The notes under the pieces: model-generated
Told to the model about the DNA's origin: nothing
The model's input: the letters and a program-made list of their open reading frames with translations, nothing else
Databases searched by the model: none
Translations under genes and position numbers: made by a program
Part shown: positions 1 to 9,058 of the stretch, one piece after another
Position numbering within the stretch: the first letter of the stretch is position 1
Layout: each line of letters opens with the position of its first letter
Source: Kribbella sp. VKM Ac-2569
Lineage (GTDB): Bacteria; Actinomycetota; Actinomycetes; Propionibacteriales; Kribbellaceae
Direction: 5' to 3'
DNA: 64,000 nt
Assembly: GCF_004216905.1 (NCBI RefSeq)
Contig: NZ_SGXJ01000002.1
Coordinates: 868,001-932,000, forward strand

Positions 1-12
1 CCCGCGGAACCG

Positions 13-59
13 CGAGTCGTGGATCGAGGTTGCCTTTGGCCACCGACATCCACGACTCG
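13..59. repeat. 12-bp perfect inverted repeat near the left window edge
   Basis: The arm CGAGTCGTGGAT (13-24) is answered exactly by ATCCACGACTCG (48-59) across a 23-nt spacer. A related CCACGACTTGTGG core recurs near 104-116. The region 1-123 has no convincing gene. The repeat lies downstream of the DUF3027 gene, so it may be a transcription terminator or a small repeat element; its left neighbour is outside the window. Confidence 0.5.
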
Positions 60-123
60 GGAACAGCGGCGACCGTTCGCAGCCCACCGCGCGGTGTTCA
101 CAGCCACGACTTGTGGCCGGCAG

Positions 124-906
124 TCAGTCCTCAGGTTGGGTTAGTTCGAGGGTGTCGTAGCCGGTGGTGTCGAAGGCGTGGTCGGGGGTGGGGGGTTCGG
201 CCAGGTCGATGGTGGAGTCGGAGTGGGCGCCGCAGCCGTAGTCGTAGGCGACGACGCGGGCCTCGCCGGGGGCCATTTCGTTGGCGCAGACGCCGAAGGC
301 CTGGCCGAGGCTGTCGGCGAGGCGGATCCAGTAGCCGCACGAGAAGCACTTGTACGGGACGGCCTGTGCGATCGGGGACGTCGGGCCGAACTCCCCGCCG
401 TACCAGCGCTCGGCGGCGTCTTCACGCCCGTACGGCGAGAGCACGCGCTCGCGACCGAGGCCGAGCTCCTCGACCACCGTGAGCACGTCCTCCGGCGCGT
501 CGGCGGTGTCGGTGAACCCGGGCTCGAGGCGCGGGTCGTCGGCGTGGGTCGGGAACAGGTCGCCGGGCCGGAGATCGCCGGGCTGGACACGTTCCGACCA
601 CGGGACCCACTCGGGTGCCACGACGGCCTCGCCGCCGGGCAGCATCACGACCTCGTTGACCGTGACGGTCTTGGCACGCGACGCACGGGTCACCGTGACG
701 GCCCAGCGCCAGCCGCGGTACCCGGGGTGGGTGGACGCGAAGTAATGGGTGACGAGGCGCTCGCCCTCGACCAGGTGACCGAGGTGCTCCCCGACCTGCG
801 CGGCGCCGGCCTCGACGATCGCGGCCTCGCGGGCCGGTTCAATCGCCGCGACGCAGACGGCGTCGGGCTTCGCGCGTACCGCTTCCGGGCTTTTGACGGG
901 AGTCAC
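124..906 (-). CDS. DUF3027 family protein
   Basis: This is a soluble protein of about 260 residues recognisable as the actinobacterial DUF3027 family, whose function is unknown. Its C-terminal half has four cysteines in a zinc-ribbon-like layout: a CFSC pair, then GVC and YGC further on, so metal binding is likely. The middle portion contains a TVNEVVMLPGG stretch and aromatic-rich strands. I chose the GTG at 906, just before the conserved part; a GTG at 954 would add 16 residues. It is divergent from the MFS gene at 1024. DUF3027, an MFS transporter and a cold-shock protein are often neighbours in actinobacteria, as they are here. Confidence 0.8.
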   Translation of the reverse strand: MTPVKSPEAVRAKPDAVCVAAIEPAREAAIVEAGAAQVGEHLGHLVEGERLVTHYFASTHPGYRGWRWAVTVTRASRAKTVTVNEVVMLPGGEAVVAPEWVPWSERVQPGDLRPGDLFPTHADDPRLEPGFTDTADAPEDVLTVVEELGLGRERVLSPYGREDAAERWYGGEFGPTSPIAQAVPYKCFSCGYWIRLADSLGQAFGVCANEMAPGEARVVAYDYGCGAHSDSTIDLAEPPTPDHAFDTTGYDTLELTQPED

Positions 907-1023
907 AATCGCCCATTCTCGCACGCCGGTCGCCGTACGCCGAACCGCCGTCACCTACCCGCGATCCGGTGCCGTTACGCGCGGTGCCTGCCGTCTGTCC
1001 CCGGTACGAGGCAGGATGGTTTC

Positions 1024-2919
1024 ATGCAACCCCGCGACCCGAACGCCTCCGGCGGCAAACGCGACGGCGACCCCGCCGTCGGAGGGCCGCGCTCGGACGC
1101 CGGGCCCGGCGCCACGCCCACCGGCAACGGCACGACGGGTGCCGGCCCAGGGAAAGCGGACGGGAAGTCTGCGGGCGAGCGGTTCAGCGATGCCCGGGAC
1201 CGGATGGGGACTGCCGGCAAGAAGGTCGGCCACGCCTCGAAGGTCGGCGCCGAAGGGGTTGCTTCGGCCTCCAAGAAGGCAGCTGAGGTCAGCGGCAAGG
1301 TCGGGCGCGCGACCGGGCGCCGGATCCGCGGCCTGACCAGCGCTCAAGGCGCCGGCGAATCAGGTCTGTCCCGGCTGATCGAGCTGGGTGCGGTGAACGC
1401 GGCAGGTGACACGGCGTTCGCGGTCTCGCTGGCAGGCACGGTGTTCTTCACCGTGCCGAGCGACCAGGCCCGCGACCGAGTAGCACTGTTCCTCCTGCTG
1501 ACAATGGCGCCGTTCGCCTTGATGGCGCCGCTGATCGGCCCGATCCTTGACCGGTTCCGGCACGGTCGCCGCTGGGCGATCGGCGCGACCCTCGGCGTCC
1601 GCGCGTTCCTGGTCTGGAGCCTGGCGTCGTCGATCTCCGGCCAGGGCTCCGCCTGGCTGTACCCGGCCGCCCTCGGCTGCCTCGTCGCATCCAAGGCGTA
1701 CGGCGTGACGCGCGCCTCCGCCGTACCGCGGCTGCTCCCCAAACAGATCTCGCTCGTCACGGCCAACTCCCGGATCTCGCTCGCAGGTGTCGCCGGTGCG
1801 ACCATCGGCGCCGGTATCGCCGCCGCGTTCGCCGCAATCGGCCCGCAGTGGTCGCTGCGCTGGGCCGCACTGGTGTACATCATCGGCCTGGTCCTCGCGA
1901 TACGCCTGCCCTCAGCGGTCGACTCCCCCGCCGACGAAGAAGTGACGGGTACGGCGGGACGGGACGCACGCCGCCGCGCGATCACCGCCGCGGTCGCTCG
2001 CGGGATCCGGTGCAACCTGGGACTGCGGTTCGTGTCCGGGTTCCTGACCATGTATCTGGCGTTCCTGCTCCGCGACCAGCCGATCAGCGGGGTCAAGGGC
2101 GCCGTCGCGGCCGGCGCGGTGATCGCCGCGGCCGGGATCGGGAACAGTCTCGGCACCCTCCTCGGATCGTTGCTCAGGGCACGAAAACCGGAAGCGGTCG
2201 TGCTCGTCGTACTGCTCGCTGACGCGACCGTCGCGGTCGCCGTCGCGATCCTGTACGGCCTGCCGATCCTGATAGCACTCGGCCTGGTCGCGGGCCTGTG
2301 CAGCTCGCTCGGCAAGCTGTCGCTGGACGCGATGATCCAGCGCGACGTCCCGGAGTCCGTGCGTACGTCGGTGTTCGCGCGATCGGAGACGGTGCTGCAA
2401 CTCGCGTGGGTGCTCGGCGGTGGCTGCGGGATCGTGCTGCCGCTGATCCCGCGACTCGGGTTCGGGTTCCTCGCGGGCGTGCTGCTGATCGTCGTGTTCC
2501 TGGTACTGCGGATGCGCCCGACCAACCGCCCGACCCAAGGCCCTCTGCGCCCGGGCGGCCTCGGCGGGCCCCGCACCGACCATGGACCCCATGCGCATCC
2601 GACGGAGCACCGGCATCCGGCGAGTGACGAGCACCCGGACAGCACCACCCGGACGATCCTCAGCGTCGCCGAGCAGCGGGCGAACCGCCAGCGCCGTTCG
2701 ACCTCGCACGACGAGCCGACCGTCGAGTGGCGCTCCGCGGATCAGAAGCCGCCGCCCGAGCAACCCATGGGTCGCTGGTGGAGCGGTCAGACCGACGAGG
2801 ACGAGAACACCGGCGAGAACACAGCTCCCTGGTCCGAAGAACCAACCGTCGAGCGCGACCGGAACCACCCCTTCAAACGCCGCCCCGGCGGCGAGGCCCC
2901 GCGCCACCCACCCCGCTGA
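1024..2919 (+). CDS. MFS transporter with long disordered termini
   Basis: This 631-residue protein is a major facilitator transporter; the substrate is not evident. The first ~110 residues are Gly/Ser/Lys/Ala-rich and probably disordered. About 10-12 hydrophobic helices follow, roughly residues 120-505, with the typical loop LIGPILDRFRHGRR between early helices. The last ~120 residues are hydrophilic, rich in Pro, Arg and Glu, and probably cytoplasmic. The ATG at 1024 follows an AGGCAGG-like ribosome site. The frame stays open upstream, back through the antisense of DUF3027, but that extension is a high-GC artefact. The gene is closed by a bidirectional terminator shared with the convergent exporter at 2979-4517. 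Confidence 0.8.
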   Translation: MQPRDPNASGGKRDGDPAVGGPRSDAGPGATPTGNGTTGAGPGKADGKSAGERFSDARDRMGTAGKKVGHASKVGAEGVASASKKAAEVSGKVGRATGRRIRGLTSAQGAGESGLSRLIELGAVNAAGDTAFAVSLAGTVFFTVPSDQARDRVALFLLLTMAPFALMAPLIGPILDRFRHGRRWAIGATLGVRAFLVWSLASSISGQGSAWLYPAALGCLVASKAYGVTRASAVPRLLPKQISLVTANSRISLAGVAGATIGAGIAAAFAAIGPQWSLRWAALVYIIGLVLAIRLPSAVDSPADEEVTGTAGRDARRRAITAAVARGIRCNLGLRFVSGFLTMYLAFLLRDQPISGVKGAVAAGAVIAAAGIGNSLGTLLGSLLRARKPEAVVLVVLLADATVAVAVAILYGLPILIALGLVAGLCSSLGKLSLDAMIQRDVPESVRTSVFARSETVLQLAWVLGGGCGIVLPLIPRLGFGFLAGVLLIVVFLVLRMRPTNRPTQGPLRPGGLGGPRTDHGPHAHPTEHRHPASDEHPDSTTRTILSVAEQRANRQRRSTSHDEPTVEWRSADQKPPPEQPMGRWWSGQTDEDENTGENTAPWSEEPTVERDRNHPFKRRPGGEAPRHPPR

Positions 2920-2931
2920 CAGGACACAGCA

Positions 2932-2968
2932 AAGCGGCGGCAGAGTGAGGTTCCCTCGGCCGCCGCTT
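2932..2968. terminator. Bidirectional hairpin terminator
   Basis: AAGCGGCGGC (2932-2941) pairs exactly with GCCGCCGCTT (2959-2968). The stem extends outward with one bulge (ACACAGC against GTTGTGT). It sits between two convergent MFS genes and probably ends transcription from both sides. Confidence 0.8.
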
Positions 2969-2978
2969 GTTGTGTAAC

Positions 2979-4517
2979 TCAGGCTGCGGGGACCAAGTCA
3001 GCCTCCTCGGCGGGAGCGGCGGTGTGGGTGGTGCCGCGGAGGGTGAGGGTGGCGGCTACCGCGGTGGCGAGCAGGAGGATGGCACCGACGAGGGCGACGA
3101 CGTTCATGCTGTGGGTGAAGGCGTGGCGGGCGGTAACCAAGACGGTGTCGGCCAACTGCGCGGGCAGGTGGGCGGCTGCGGCAGTCGCCGCGGGCAGACC
3201 TTCGCGGACAGGAGCTGCAACGCCAGCCGGCAGGTTGGACGGAACGTCGGCGCGGTAGACCGCAGTACCGATCGATCCCAGGACCGCGATTCCGAGGGCC
3301 CCGCCGAACTCCGCGCAGGTCTCCATCACCGCGGACGCCGAGCCGGCGCGCTCCGGAGCGACCGAACCGACGACCGCCTCGGTCACCAGAGTCATCACCA
3401 TCACCAGACCGGCGGCCAGCAGACCGGCACCGGCCAGCGGCACCGCCAGCGACGAGTCGACGTGCACCTGGGTGAGTACGCCGTACCCCGACGCTGCGAG
3501 GACGAACGCTCCACCGATCACGTACGCGCGGTCCATCTTCCCGGCGAGCGCGGTGGCCAACGGAGCCGCGGCACCGACCAGCACCGACGGCGCCAGCGAC
3601 CACAGCGCCGCCTTCAGCGGGCTCAGACCGTGCACCAACTGCAGGTACTGAGTCAGGAACACCGCGTTGCCCACCAGCGCCAGGGTCCCGATGGTGTTCG
3701 CCGCCAGCGATCCGCTGAACGCGCGGTTCCGGAACATCGACAGGTCGACCATCGGGTGCGCCGCGGTCCGCTGCCGCTGGACGAACAGCACCCCGAACAC
3801 CAGCCCGGCCACGATCGCCACCACCGGCATGACCGCCGCACCATGAGCCGCCAGCTCCTTGATCCCCCAGATCACCGGCAGTACGGCGGCCAGCGACAGC
3901 ACCGAACCCAGCAGGTCGAACCGACCGCGCACCGGGGCCTTGAACTCGGGCAGCAGCACCGGCGCGAGGACGAGCAGCAGAACCATCGCCGGGGTGTTGA
4001 TCAGGAACACCGAACCCCACCAGAAGTGCTCCAGCAGGAACCCGCCGAGCACCGGACCGAGGGTGATCCCGCCCATCATCACCGCGCTCCAGAACGCGAT
4101 CGCCTTCGACCGCTGCTTCGGGTCGTGGAACATGTTCCGGATCAGCGCCAGGGTCGACGGCATCAGGGTCGCGCCGCCGATCCCGAGCAGGGCGCGGGCC
4201 GCGATCAGCTGCTCCGGGTTCTGCGCGTACGCCGCCGCGACCGAGGCGACCCCGAACCCGATCGCGCCGAACAGCAGCAGCCGGCGGCGGCCGATCCGGT
4301 CGCCGAGCGAGCCCATGGTGATCAGCAGGCCGGCCAGCACGAAGCCGTAGATGTCGAAGATCCACAGCTGCTCGGTCGCGTTCACGCCGAGGTCCGCGCT
4401 GATGAACGGAACCGCGAAGTACAGCACCGACACGTCCATCGAGACCAGCAGCAGCGGCAGCGCGAGCACCCCGAGCGCGATCCACTCCTTGCGTCCCGCC
4501 CGTTCTGTCGAACCCAT
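2979..4517 (-). CDS. MFS drug exporter, DHA2 (EmrB/QacA) family
   Basis: This 512-residue protein has the size and about 14 membrane helices of the DHA2 proton-driven multidrug exporters (QacA, EmrB, LfrA types). Visible signatures are MGSLGDRIGRRRLLLFG in the loop after helix 2 and LGIGGATLMPSTLALI, the family's motif C region in helix 5. The substrate cannot be read from sequence; hydrophobic cations or antibiotics are usual. The ATG at 4517 is preceded by GGAGGGG on the minus strand. It is divergent from the TetR gene at 4618 with an operator-rich 100-bp gap, the classic arrangement for an exporter controlled by its own repressor. Confidence 0.88.
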   Translation of the reverse strand: MGSTERAGRKEWIALGVLALPLLLVSMDVSVLYFAVPFISADLGVNATEQLWIFDIYGFVLAGLLITMGSLGDRIGRRRLLLFGAIGFGVASVAAAYAQNPEQLIAARALLGIGGATLMPSTLALIRNMFHDPKQRSKAIAFWSAVMMGGITLGPVLGGFLLEHFWWGSVFLINTPAMVLLLVLAPVLLPEFKAPVRGRFDLLGSVLSLAAVLPVIWGIKELAAHGAAVMPVVAIVAGLVFGVLFVQRQRTAAHPMVDLSMFRNRAFSGSLAANTIGTLALVGNAVFLTQYLQLVHGLSPLKAALWSLAPSVLVGAAAPLATALAGKMDRAYVIGGAFVLAASGYGVLTQVHVDSSLAVPLAGAGLLAAGLVMVMTLVTEAVVGSVAPERAGSASAVMETCAEFGGALGIAVLGSIGTAVYRADVPSNLPAGVAAPVREGLPAATAAAAHLPAQLADTVLVTARHAFTHSMNVVALVGAILLLATAVAATLTLRGTTHTAAPAEEADLVPAA

Positions 4518-4533
4518 GACACCCCTCCGAAGT

Positions 4534-4606
4534 TATCTGTCTACGCCGCACACTGTGTGCGCCATACACAGACCATACACAAGACTGTCTATGCTGTAAA
4601 CAGATA
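4534..4606. promoter_or_regulatory. Divergent promoter/operator of DHA2 exporter and TetR
   Basis: The gap holds several symmetric elements: CGCACACTGTGTGCG (4547-4561, 7-bp arms around one base), a direct repeat CCATACACA at 4562-4570 and 4573-4581 (11-bp period, about one helical turn), and TATCTGT (4534-4540) answered by ACAGATA (4600-4606). These are good candidates for the TetR binding sites. TATGCT near 4590 could be the -10 of the TetR gene. Confidence 0.65.
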
Positions 4607-4617
4607 GGATGGTGACC

Positions 4618-5352
4618 ATGGACGAGAACGAACTGCCGCGGGTGCTGCAGCAGCTCTGGGGAATCGAGGGGCGGAGCCGCCCGGGGCCGAAGCCGGCGTT
4701 CCACATCAGCGACATCGCGCGGGCCGCGATCAAGCTGGCCGACGCGGGCGGGCTGGCCGCGGTCTCGATGAGCAAGGTGGCGGCCGAGCTCGGCTTCACC
4801 ACGATGTCGCTCTACCGGTACGTCGACGCCAAGGACGACCTGTACGTCGTGATGCTCGAGCATGCCTTCGCCGAGCCGCCGGTCCTGGACCCGGAGCTCG
4901 ACTGGCGCGGCCGGATCACCGCCTGGGCCGAGGCGTTCCGCGACGGGCTGCGGCGGCACCCGTGGATCCTGCAGATCCCGATCCAGGAGCCCCCGCTGTC
5001 ACCGAACCAGCTGGCCTGGATGGAGTCGGGGCTGGACGCGTTCGACGGTACGCCGCTCACGCCGCAGGACCGGCTGTCCGCGATGCTGCTGGTGAACATC
5101 TACGTCCGCGGTACGGCGCAACTGACCGCGAACATGCTCACCGAACCGGACGAGGTCCGCGTGGCCGACCGGCTCTACACGGAGCGCCTGACGATGCTCG
5201 CGACCCCGGACCGTTTCCCCGGGATCGCGGCCACCCTCGAGCAGCCCCTCGACGAGGGCTACGCCGGCGACTTCGACGCAGCCGAGTTCGGCTTCGGCCT
5301 GAACACCGTCCTCGACGGCATCCACACCCGCATCACCCGCGCGACGCGCTGA
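4618..5352 (+). CDS. TetR/AcrR family repressor
   Basis: This 244-residue regulator begins with a poorly conserved ~20-residue arm. A TetR DNA-binding domain follows (about residues 25-75), with the recognition region MSKVAAELGFTTMSLYRYV and the usual KDDLY after it. The C-terminal two thirds form an all-helical ligand domain resembling the tetracycline-repressor type (TetR_C). Starting at the ATG at 4618 leaves an AGGATGG ribosome-site-like stretch upstream; the in-frame ATG at 4609 has none. It is transcribed away from the DHA2 exporter and presumably represses it, being relieved by an exported drug. Inducer unknown. Confidence 0.85.
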   Translation: MDENELPRVLQQLWGIEGRSRPGPKPAFHISDIARAAIKLADAGGLAAVSMSKVAAELGFTTMSLYRYVDAKDDLYVVMLEHAFAEPPVLDPELDWRGRITAWAEAFRDGLRRHPWILQIPIQEPPLSPNQLAWMESGLDAFDGTPLTPQDRLSAMLLVNIYVRGTAQLTANMLTEPDEVRVADRLYTERLTMLATPDRFPGIAATLEQPLDEGYAGDFDAAEFGFGLNTVLDGIHTRITRATR

Positions 5353-5361
5353 CCGGGTGGG

Positions 5362-5745
5362 TCAGACGTCGAGTTTGTCGGCGACGCCGCGGAGGACGGT
5401 GGCGACCTGGCGGGCGGACTTGCTGTCGGGCTGGCGGCCGCGGCGGTAGCCCTCGCCGAGGCGGTCGAGGAGTTTGATCAGGTCCTCGATGACGACCTGC
5501 ATGTCCTCGGGCTTCGGCCGCATCGCCTTCGCCACCGACGGCGGCGGGTCGATCAGCCGGACCTGGAGAGCCTGCTCACCCTTGCGTCCCTCGACGACAC
5601 CGAACTCGACCTTCTGGCCCGGCTTCAGGTTGGTGACACCCGACGGCAAGGCCTCGGCGCGGACGTAGACGTCCCCGCCCTCCTCCTTGCTGAGGAATCC
5701 GAACCCCTTCTCGGAGTCATACCACTTCACCTTGCCAACGGGCAC
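5362..5745 (-). CDS. Cold-shock domain protein with C-terminal extension
   Basis: This 127-residue protein starts with a cold-shock domain (residues 1-65) carrying RNP1-like KGFGFL and RNP2-like VYVRAEAL, the single-stranded nucleic-acid binding motifs. The family normally has ~67 residues. Here a second, mostly helical segment (about 70-127) follows, with EDMQVVIEDLIKLLDRLGEG and a basic GYRRGRQ stretch. The GTG at 5745 is preceded by an AGAGAGG ribosome site and starts the protein at VPVGKVKWY. The ~145 bases upstream (5746-5891) contain no gene and may hold a structured leader, as is common for cold-shock genes. Confidence 0.88.
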   Translation of the reverse strand: MPVGKVKWYDSEKGFGFLSKEEGGDVYVRAEALPSGVTNLKPGQKVEFGVVEGRKGEQALQVRLIDPPPSVAKAMRPKPEDMQVVIEDLIKLLDRLGEGYRRGRQPDSKSARQVATVLRGVADKLDV

Positions 5746-5891
5746 GGGAGACCTCTCTTTAAAACAAGCGCAGTAGTCGTCAATCGTTCGGAAGCAATCG
5801 AGCGCGAAGCGCGACTGAAAACCCAGCGTACGTGAACCGGCGCGGCGGCGCCTCCGGGAAACTACCTGATCAAGCAGACTTCCCGCACCCC
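5746..5891 (-). promoter_or_regulatory. Upstream region/leader of the cold-shock gene
   Basis: This stretch has no gene. Read on the minus strand it contains a small GCGC-loop-GCGC hairpin and a TTGACG element, so it probably holds the promoter and a 5' leader of the cold-shock gene. The promoter position is not certain. Confidence 0.4.
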
Positions 5892-7367
5892 TTACAAGTT
5901 CCGGTACTTTTCCGGCTCCGGCAGCCGTTCGTTCATCGATCCGGACCGGAACCCGCGCGGGTCCACCCGCGCCGCCGGGAACCCTTCGGCCATGACCGCA
6001 TTCACCAGCGACTGCTGGTCCACCTGATCCAGCAGCGCGGCGTCGATCTCGATGGAGGCGCTCTCTCCGAGGTCCCGGACCCGCACGTTCTGGACGCCGT
6101 ACGACGCCAGCCGCGAACGGACCGCTTGCTCGGCGCGATCGACGCGCACGAGCAGGTTCGGGGTGATGCGGATGCCGTACGCGATCCGGCTCGACAGGCA
6201 CGCCGCGGCTGGCTTGTCGGACGTCTCGAGACCCCAACTGCGCGACGCCGTACGGATCTGCGCCTTGGTCAGCCGCGCGTCCTTCAGCGGCGTCAGCGCG
6301 CCGCGCTCGAAGGCGGCCCGGATCCCCGGCCGGAAGCCGGCGATCGCGTCGTCCGCGTTCGTCCCGGTCGCGATCGCGGTGATCCCGAACTCGTCCGCGA
6401 TCGGCTGCAGCGTCTCGACCAGCTCCGCCTTGCAGAAGTAGCACCGGGCGCCCGAGTTCGCTTGGTACCCCTCGCGCTCCATCTCGTGCGTGTGCGGCGT
6501 GACGTGGCGGACGCCGAGAGTATCCGCGAACCGCGCCGCCGGCTCGAGCTCCGCGGCCGGAAGCGAAGGAGACACTGCCGTCGCCGCGACGACGTTCGCC
6601 GGGCCGATCGCCCGCGCCGCTGCCGCGAGAAGGAAGGCCGAGTCGGCGCCGCCGCTGAACGCGACCACCATCTTGTCGTACGACGACAGCCGCCGCATGA
6701 GCGCTTCGAGCCGCTGCTCGAGCACGTACTCGTCGAGCCAGGCCGGGAACTCGGTCAGGTCGTTCAGCACGACGTCGGCGCCGTACGCGCGCAGCTCGTC
6801 CGCGGTGAACGGGCCGGTCGCGACCGACACCGCGACCGCACCGGCCGCGTGCGCGCCGTCGATGTCAGCAGTGTGGTCGCCGACGTAGATCGTGGCCTCG
6901 TGCTCGCGCAGCGCCGTACCTTTCTCGGCGCCGTGCAGGTCGCCGACCGGCTCGTCGACGTCCAGGCCGAGGTGCTCGAGGTGCAGCCGGACTGACGGGG
7001 TGTACTTCGCCGAGACGACCATCGTCCGCCCGCGCAACGCCCGGATCGCGGCCAGCGACTCGGCCACGCCCGGCAGTGGCAGGCTGCCCGTGATCGCGTG
7101 CGACGGGTAGTGCTCGCGGTACCGCGCGACCATCGCGTCGACCTGCTCGGGCGGGAACCAATTCGCCATCTCCCAGGTCAGCGGCGGCCCGAGCCGGCTC
7201 ACCACCAGGTCGGTGTCGATCGGCACGCCGGTCTCCGCGGCCAGCAGGTCCCAGACGGCCTGGATCCCGGGCCGGGAGTCGATCAGCGTCATGTCCAGGT
7301 CGAATCCGACGACCAACTCCGGAACGTCAGCGGTATCGGCGGAAGGCTGGATCTCGGCGGTTGACAC
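5892..7367 (-). CDS. HAD hydrolase fused to LarE-type sulfur transferase
   Basis: This ~491-residue protein joins two domains. Residues ~16-210 are a HAD-superfamily phosphatase: DLDMT with nucleophile D23 and acid D25, and a late GDHTADI acidic motif. Residues ~212-491 are a PP-loop ATPase of the LarE family (ATP motif SGGADS at 238-243, later GTNADD). LarE makes the nickel-pincer cofactor of lactate racemase by transferring sulfur. Three cysteines stand out: C309 and C312 (CYFC) and C390 (AAACLSSR). That is the pattern of cluster-binding LarE homologues rather than the single sacrificial cysteine. No larA, larB or larC is in the window. GTG at 7367 follows a GGGG ribosome site. Confidence 0.82.
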   Translation of the reverse strand: MSTAEIQPSADTADVPELVVGFDLDMTLIDSRPGIQAVWDLLAAETGVPIDTDLVVSRLGPPLTWEMANWFPPEQVDAMVARYREHYPSHAITGSLPLPGVAESLAAIRALRGRTMVVSAKYTPSVRLHLEHLGLDVDEPVGDLHGAEKGTALREHEATIYVGDHTADIDGAHAAGAVAVSVATGPFTADELRAYGADVVLNDLTEFPAWLDEYVLEQRLEALMRRLSSYDKMVVAFSGGADSAFLLAAAARAIGPANVVAATAVSPSLPAAELEPAARFADTLGVRHVTPHTHEMEREGYQANSGARCYFCKAELVETLQPIADEFGITAIATGTNADDAIAGFRPGIRAAFERGALTPLKDARLTKAQIRTASRSWGLETSDKPAAACLSSRIAYGIRITPNLLVRVDRAEQAVRSRLASYGVQNVRVRDLGESASIEIDAALLDQVDQQSLVNAVMAEGFPAARVDPRGFRSGSMNERLPEPEKYRNL

Positions 7368-7479
7368 GTCCCCAACCCTACGTGCTTCCCCCGCCTGCCG
7401 GATCTCGCATCCCGAAACGACCGCTATGTCTACTAAATCAGTCGGATTATAGATGTTAACCAACCGTGAGGGAGCACCC

Positions 7480-8409
7480 ATGACCACGCAACTGGAAGCA
7501 CCGGAGATCACCGTCGCCAAGGCCGGCGGGGCGATCGGCGCGGTGATCGGCAACGTCGAGCTCGGCGGCGACCTGGCGCCGGAGACCGTCGCCGCGATCC
7601 GGCAGGCCCTGCTCGACCAGAAGGTGATCTTCTTCCGCGACCAGCACCACCTCGACGACGCCGGCCAGCTCGCGTTCGCGAAGCTGCTCGGTACGCCGAC
7701 ACTCGCGCACCCGACCTCGAAGAGCCTCGACGGCGCCGCGAACGTGCTGCCGATCGACTCCGACTACAGCAAGGCGAACAGCTGGCATACCGACGTCACG
7801 TTCATCGACCGGATCCCCGCGATCAGTCTGCTCCGCGCTGTCACGCTCCCGGCGTACGGCGGGAACACCACCTGGGCCAACACGGTCACGGCGTACGCGA
7901 ATCTGCCGCAGTCGCTGCAGGCGCTCGTCGATCGCCTGTGGGCGGTGCACAGCAACAAGTACGACTACGCCGGACATGCCGATGAGGGGCGCATCGGCGG
8001 CGTGGACGTGAAGGTCGAGGAGCACCGCAAACAGTTCGAGTCGAAGGTGTTCGAGACCGAGCACCCGGTGGTCCGCATCCACCCCGAGACCGGCGAGCGC
8101 GCGCTCGTGCTCGGTCATTTCGTACGCCGGTTCGTCGGGCTGAGCAGCACCGAGACGACCGCGCTGTTCCAGCTCCTGCAGAACCGGGTCACGAACCTCG
8201 ACAACACCGTCCGCTGGCAGTGGCAGCCGGGCGACCTGGCGATCTGGGACAACCGCGCAACGCAGCACTACGGCGTCGCGGACTACGACGACCTGCCCCG
8301 TCGGCTGCACCGGATCACGCTCGCCGGCGACGTACCGGTGAGCGTGGACGGCGTCCGCAGTACGCCGCGAACGGGCGACGCATCGCACTTCTCCGTACTT
8401 GACAACTAG
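7480..8409 (+). CDS. TauD/TfdA-family Fe(II)/2-oxoglutarate dioxygenase
   Basis: This 309-residue oxygenase belongs to the taurine/alkylsulfate dioxygenase family. The iron ligands are visible: H103-x-D105 in SWHTDVTF and the distal H263 in RATQHYG. Arginines near R274-R278 (DLPRRLHR) would hold 2-oxoglutarate. Such enzymes release sulfite or sulfate from sulfonates or sulfate esters; the exact substrate is not known. The ATG at 7480 follows GAGGGAG; nine upstream in-frame codons lack a ribosome site. It is divergent from the HAD-LarE gene with an AT-rich 110-bp gap (about 7368-7479). No transporter genes accompany it, so a scavenging role is inference. Confidence 0.85.
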   Translation: MTTQLEAPEITVAKAGGAIGAVIGNVELGGDLAPETVAAIRQALLDQKVIFFRDQHHLDDAGQLAFAKLLGTPTLAHPTSKSLDGAANVLPIDSDYSKANSWHTDVTFIDRIPAISLLRAVTLPAYGGNTTWANTVTAYANLPQSLQALVDRLWAVHSNKYDYAGHADEGRIGGVDVKVEEHRKQFESKVFETEHPVVRIHPETGERALVLGHFVRRFVGLSSTETTALFQLLQNRVTNLDNTVRWQWQPGDLAIWDNRATQHYGVADYDDLPRRLHRITLAGDVPVSVDGVRSTPRTGDASHFSVLDN

Positions 8410-8464
8410 AGACACGACGTCCGAACACTTGACATCTGATGCTGTTTTGTAAACCCTCGTCCGC

Positions 8465-9058
8465 ATGGACTCGTTTGCCGATCGAACCAAACGCCGGCTG
8501 CGTGACGAGTTGCTGGACGCTGCGCAGGACGCCATCGAAACAGGTGGGTACGACGGGCTTCGGATGGCCGAAGTGGCTCGTCGTACCGGGGTGTCCCGGC
8601 AGACCGTCTACAACGAGTTCGGCGACAAGTGGGGCGTACTGGAGGCCGTCGCGGCACGCGAGACCGAACGGTTCCTGCTGGATGTCAACGGAGCGCTCGC
8701 CGAGCAGTCCGATCCGATCGACGGCCTCCGGGCCGCGGTCGAGCGGGCGCTCACGCTGGCTGGGGAGAACCCGCTGGTGAAGGCGGCGCTCGGCCAGCCG
8801 GGATCGGACCAGGCCAGTCAGCTGCTGACGACACGGGGGCAGCAGGTGCTGGAGCTGGCACACCTTCGGCTGGATGCCCATGTCAGAGAGCACTGGCCGG
8901 AGGTTCCCGCGGAGGACGCGACCAGCTGCGTCGACGTCGCCTTGCGCGTCGTCATCAGCCACATCGTCACCCCGGGCCCTCCCCCGGCGGTGGTGGCGGC
9001 GCAGCTGGCTCGCGTCCTCTCGCCCTTCTTAGCCGAGTCGCGGAGGTTGCACGTATGA
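8465..9058 (+). CDS. TetR family regulator paired with R2lox
   Basis: This 197-residue TetR protein has its DNA-binding domain at about residues 10-58 ([20 protein letters not shown]), followed by a helical ligand domain with no recognisable specificity. Its stop codon overlaps the start of the R2lox gene (ATGA at 9055-9058), so the two are co-translated. The same TetR-R2lox pairing is found in Mycobacterium tuberculosis (Rv0232-Rv0233), which supports a conserved functional link. Unusually for a TetR, it lies upstream in the same operon, suggesting autoregulation of the pair. Confidence 0.85.
   Translation: MDSFADRTKRRLRDELLDAAQDAIETGGYDGLRMAEVARRTGVSRQTVYNEFGDKWGVLEAVAARETERFLLDVNGALAEQSDPIDGLRAAVERALTLAGENPLVKAALGQPGSDQASQLLTTRGQQVLELAHLRLDAHVREHWPEVPAEDATSCVDVALRVVISHIVTPGPPPAVVAAQLARVLSPFLAESRRLHV

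Noticed and set aside
178-1023. In-frame extension of the MFS gene upstream of 1024
   Set aside because: It runs antisense through the DUF3027 gene, has no ribosome site, and its composition looks like the shadow of the opposite strand. The ATG at 1024 fits the family.
2967-4607. Long plus-strand frame of 546 codons
   Set aside because: It is the exact antisense of the DHA2 exporter, with Gln/Arg/His-rich composition and no domain. High GC keeps antisense frames open.
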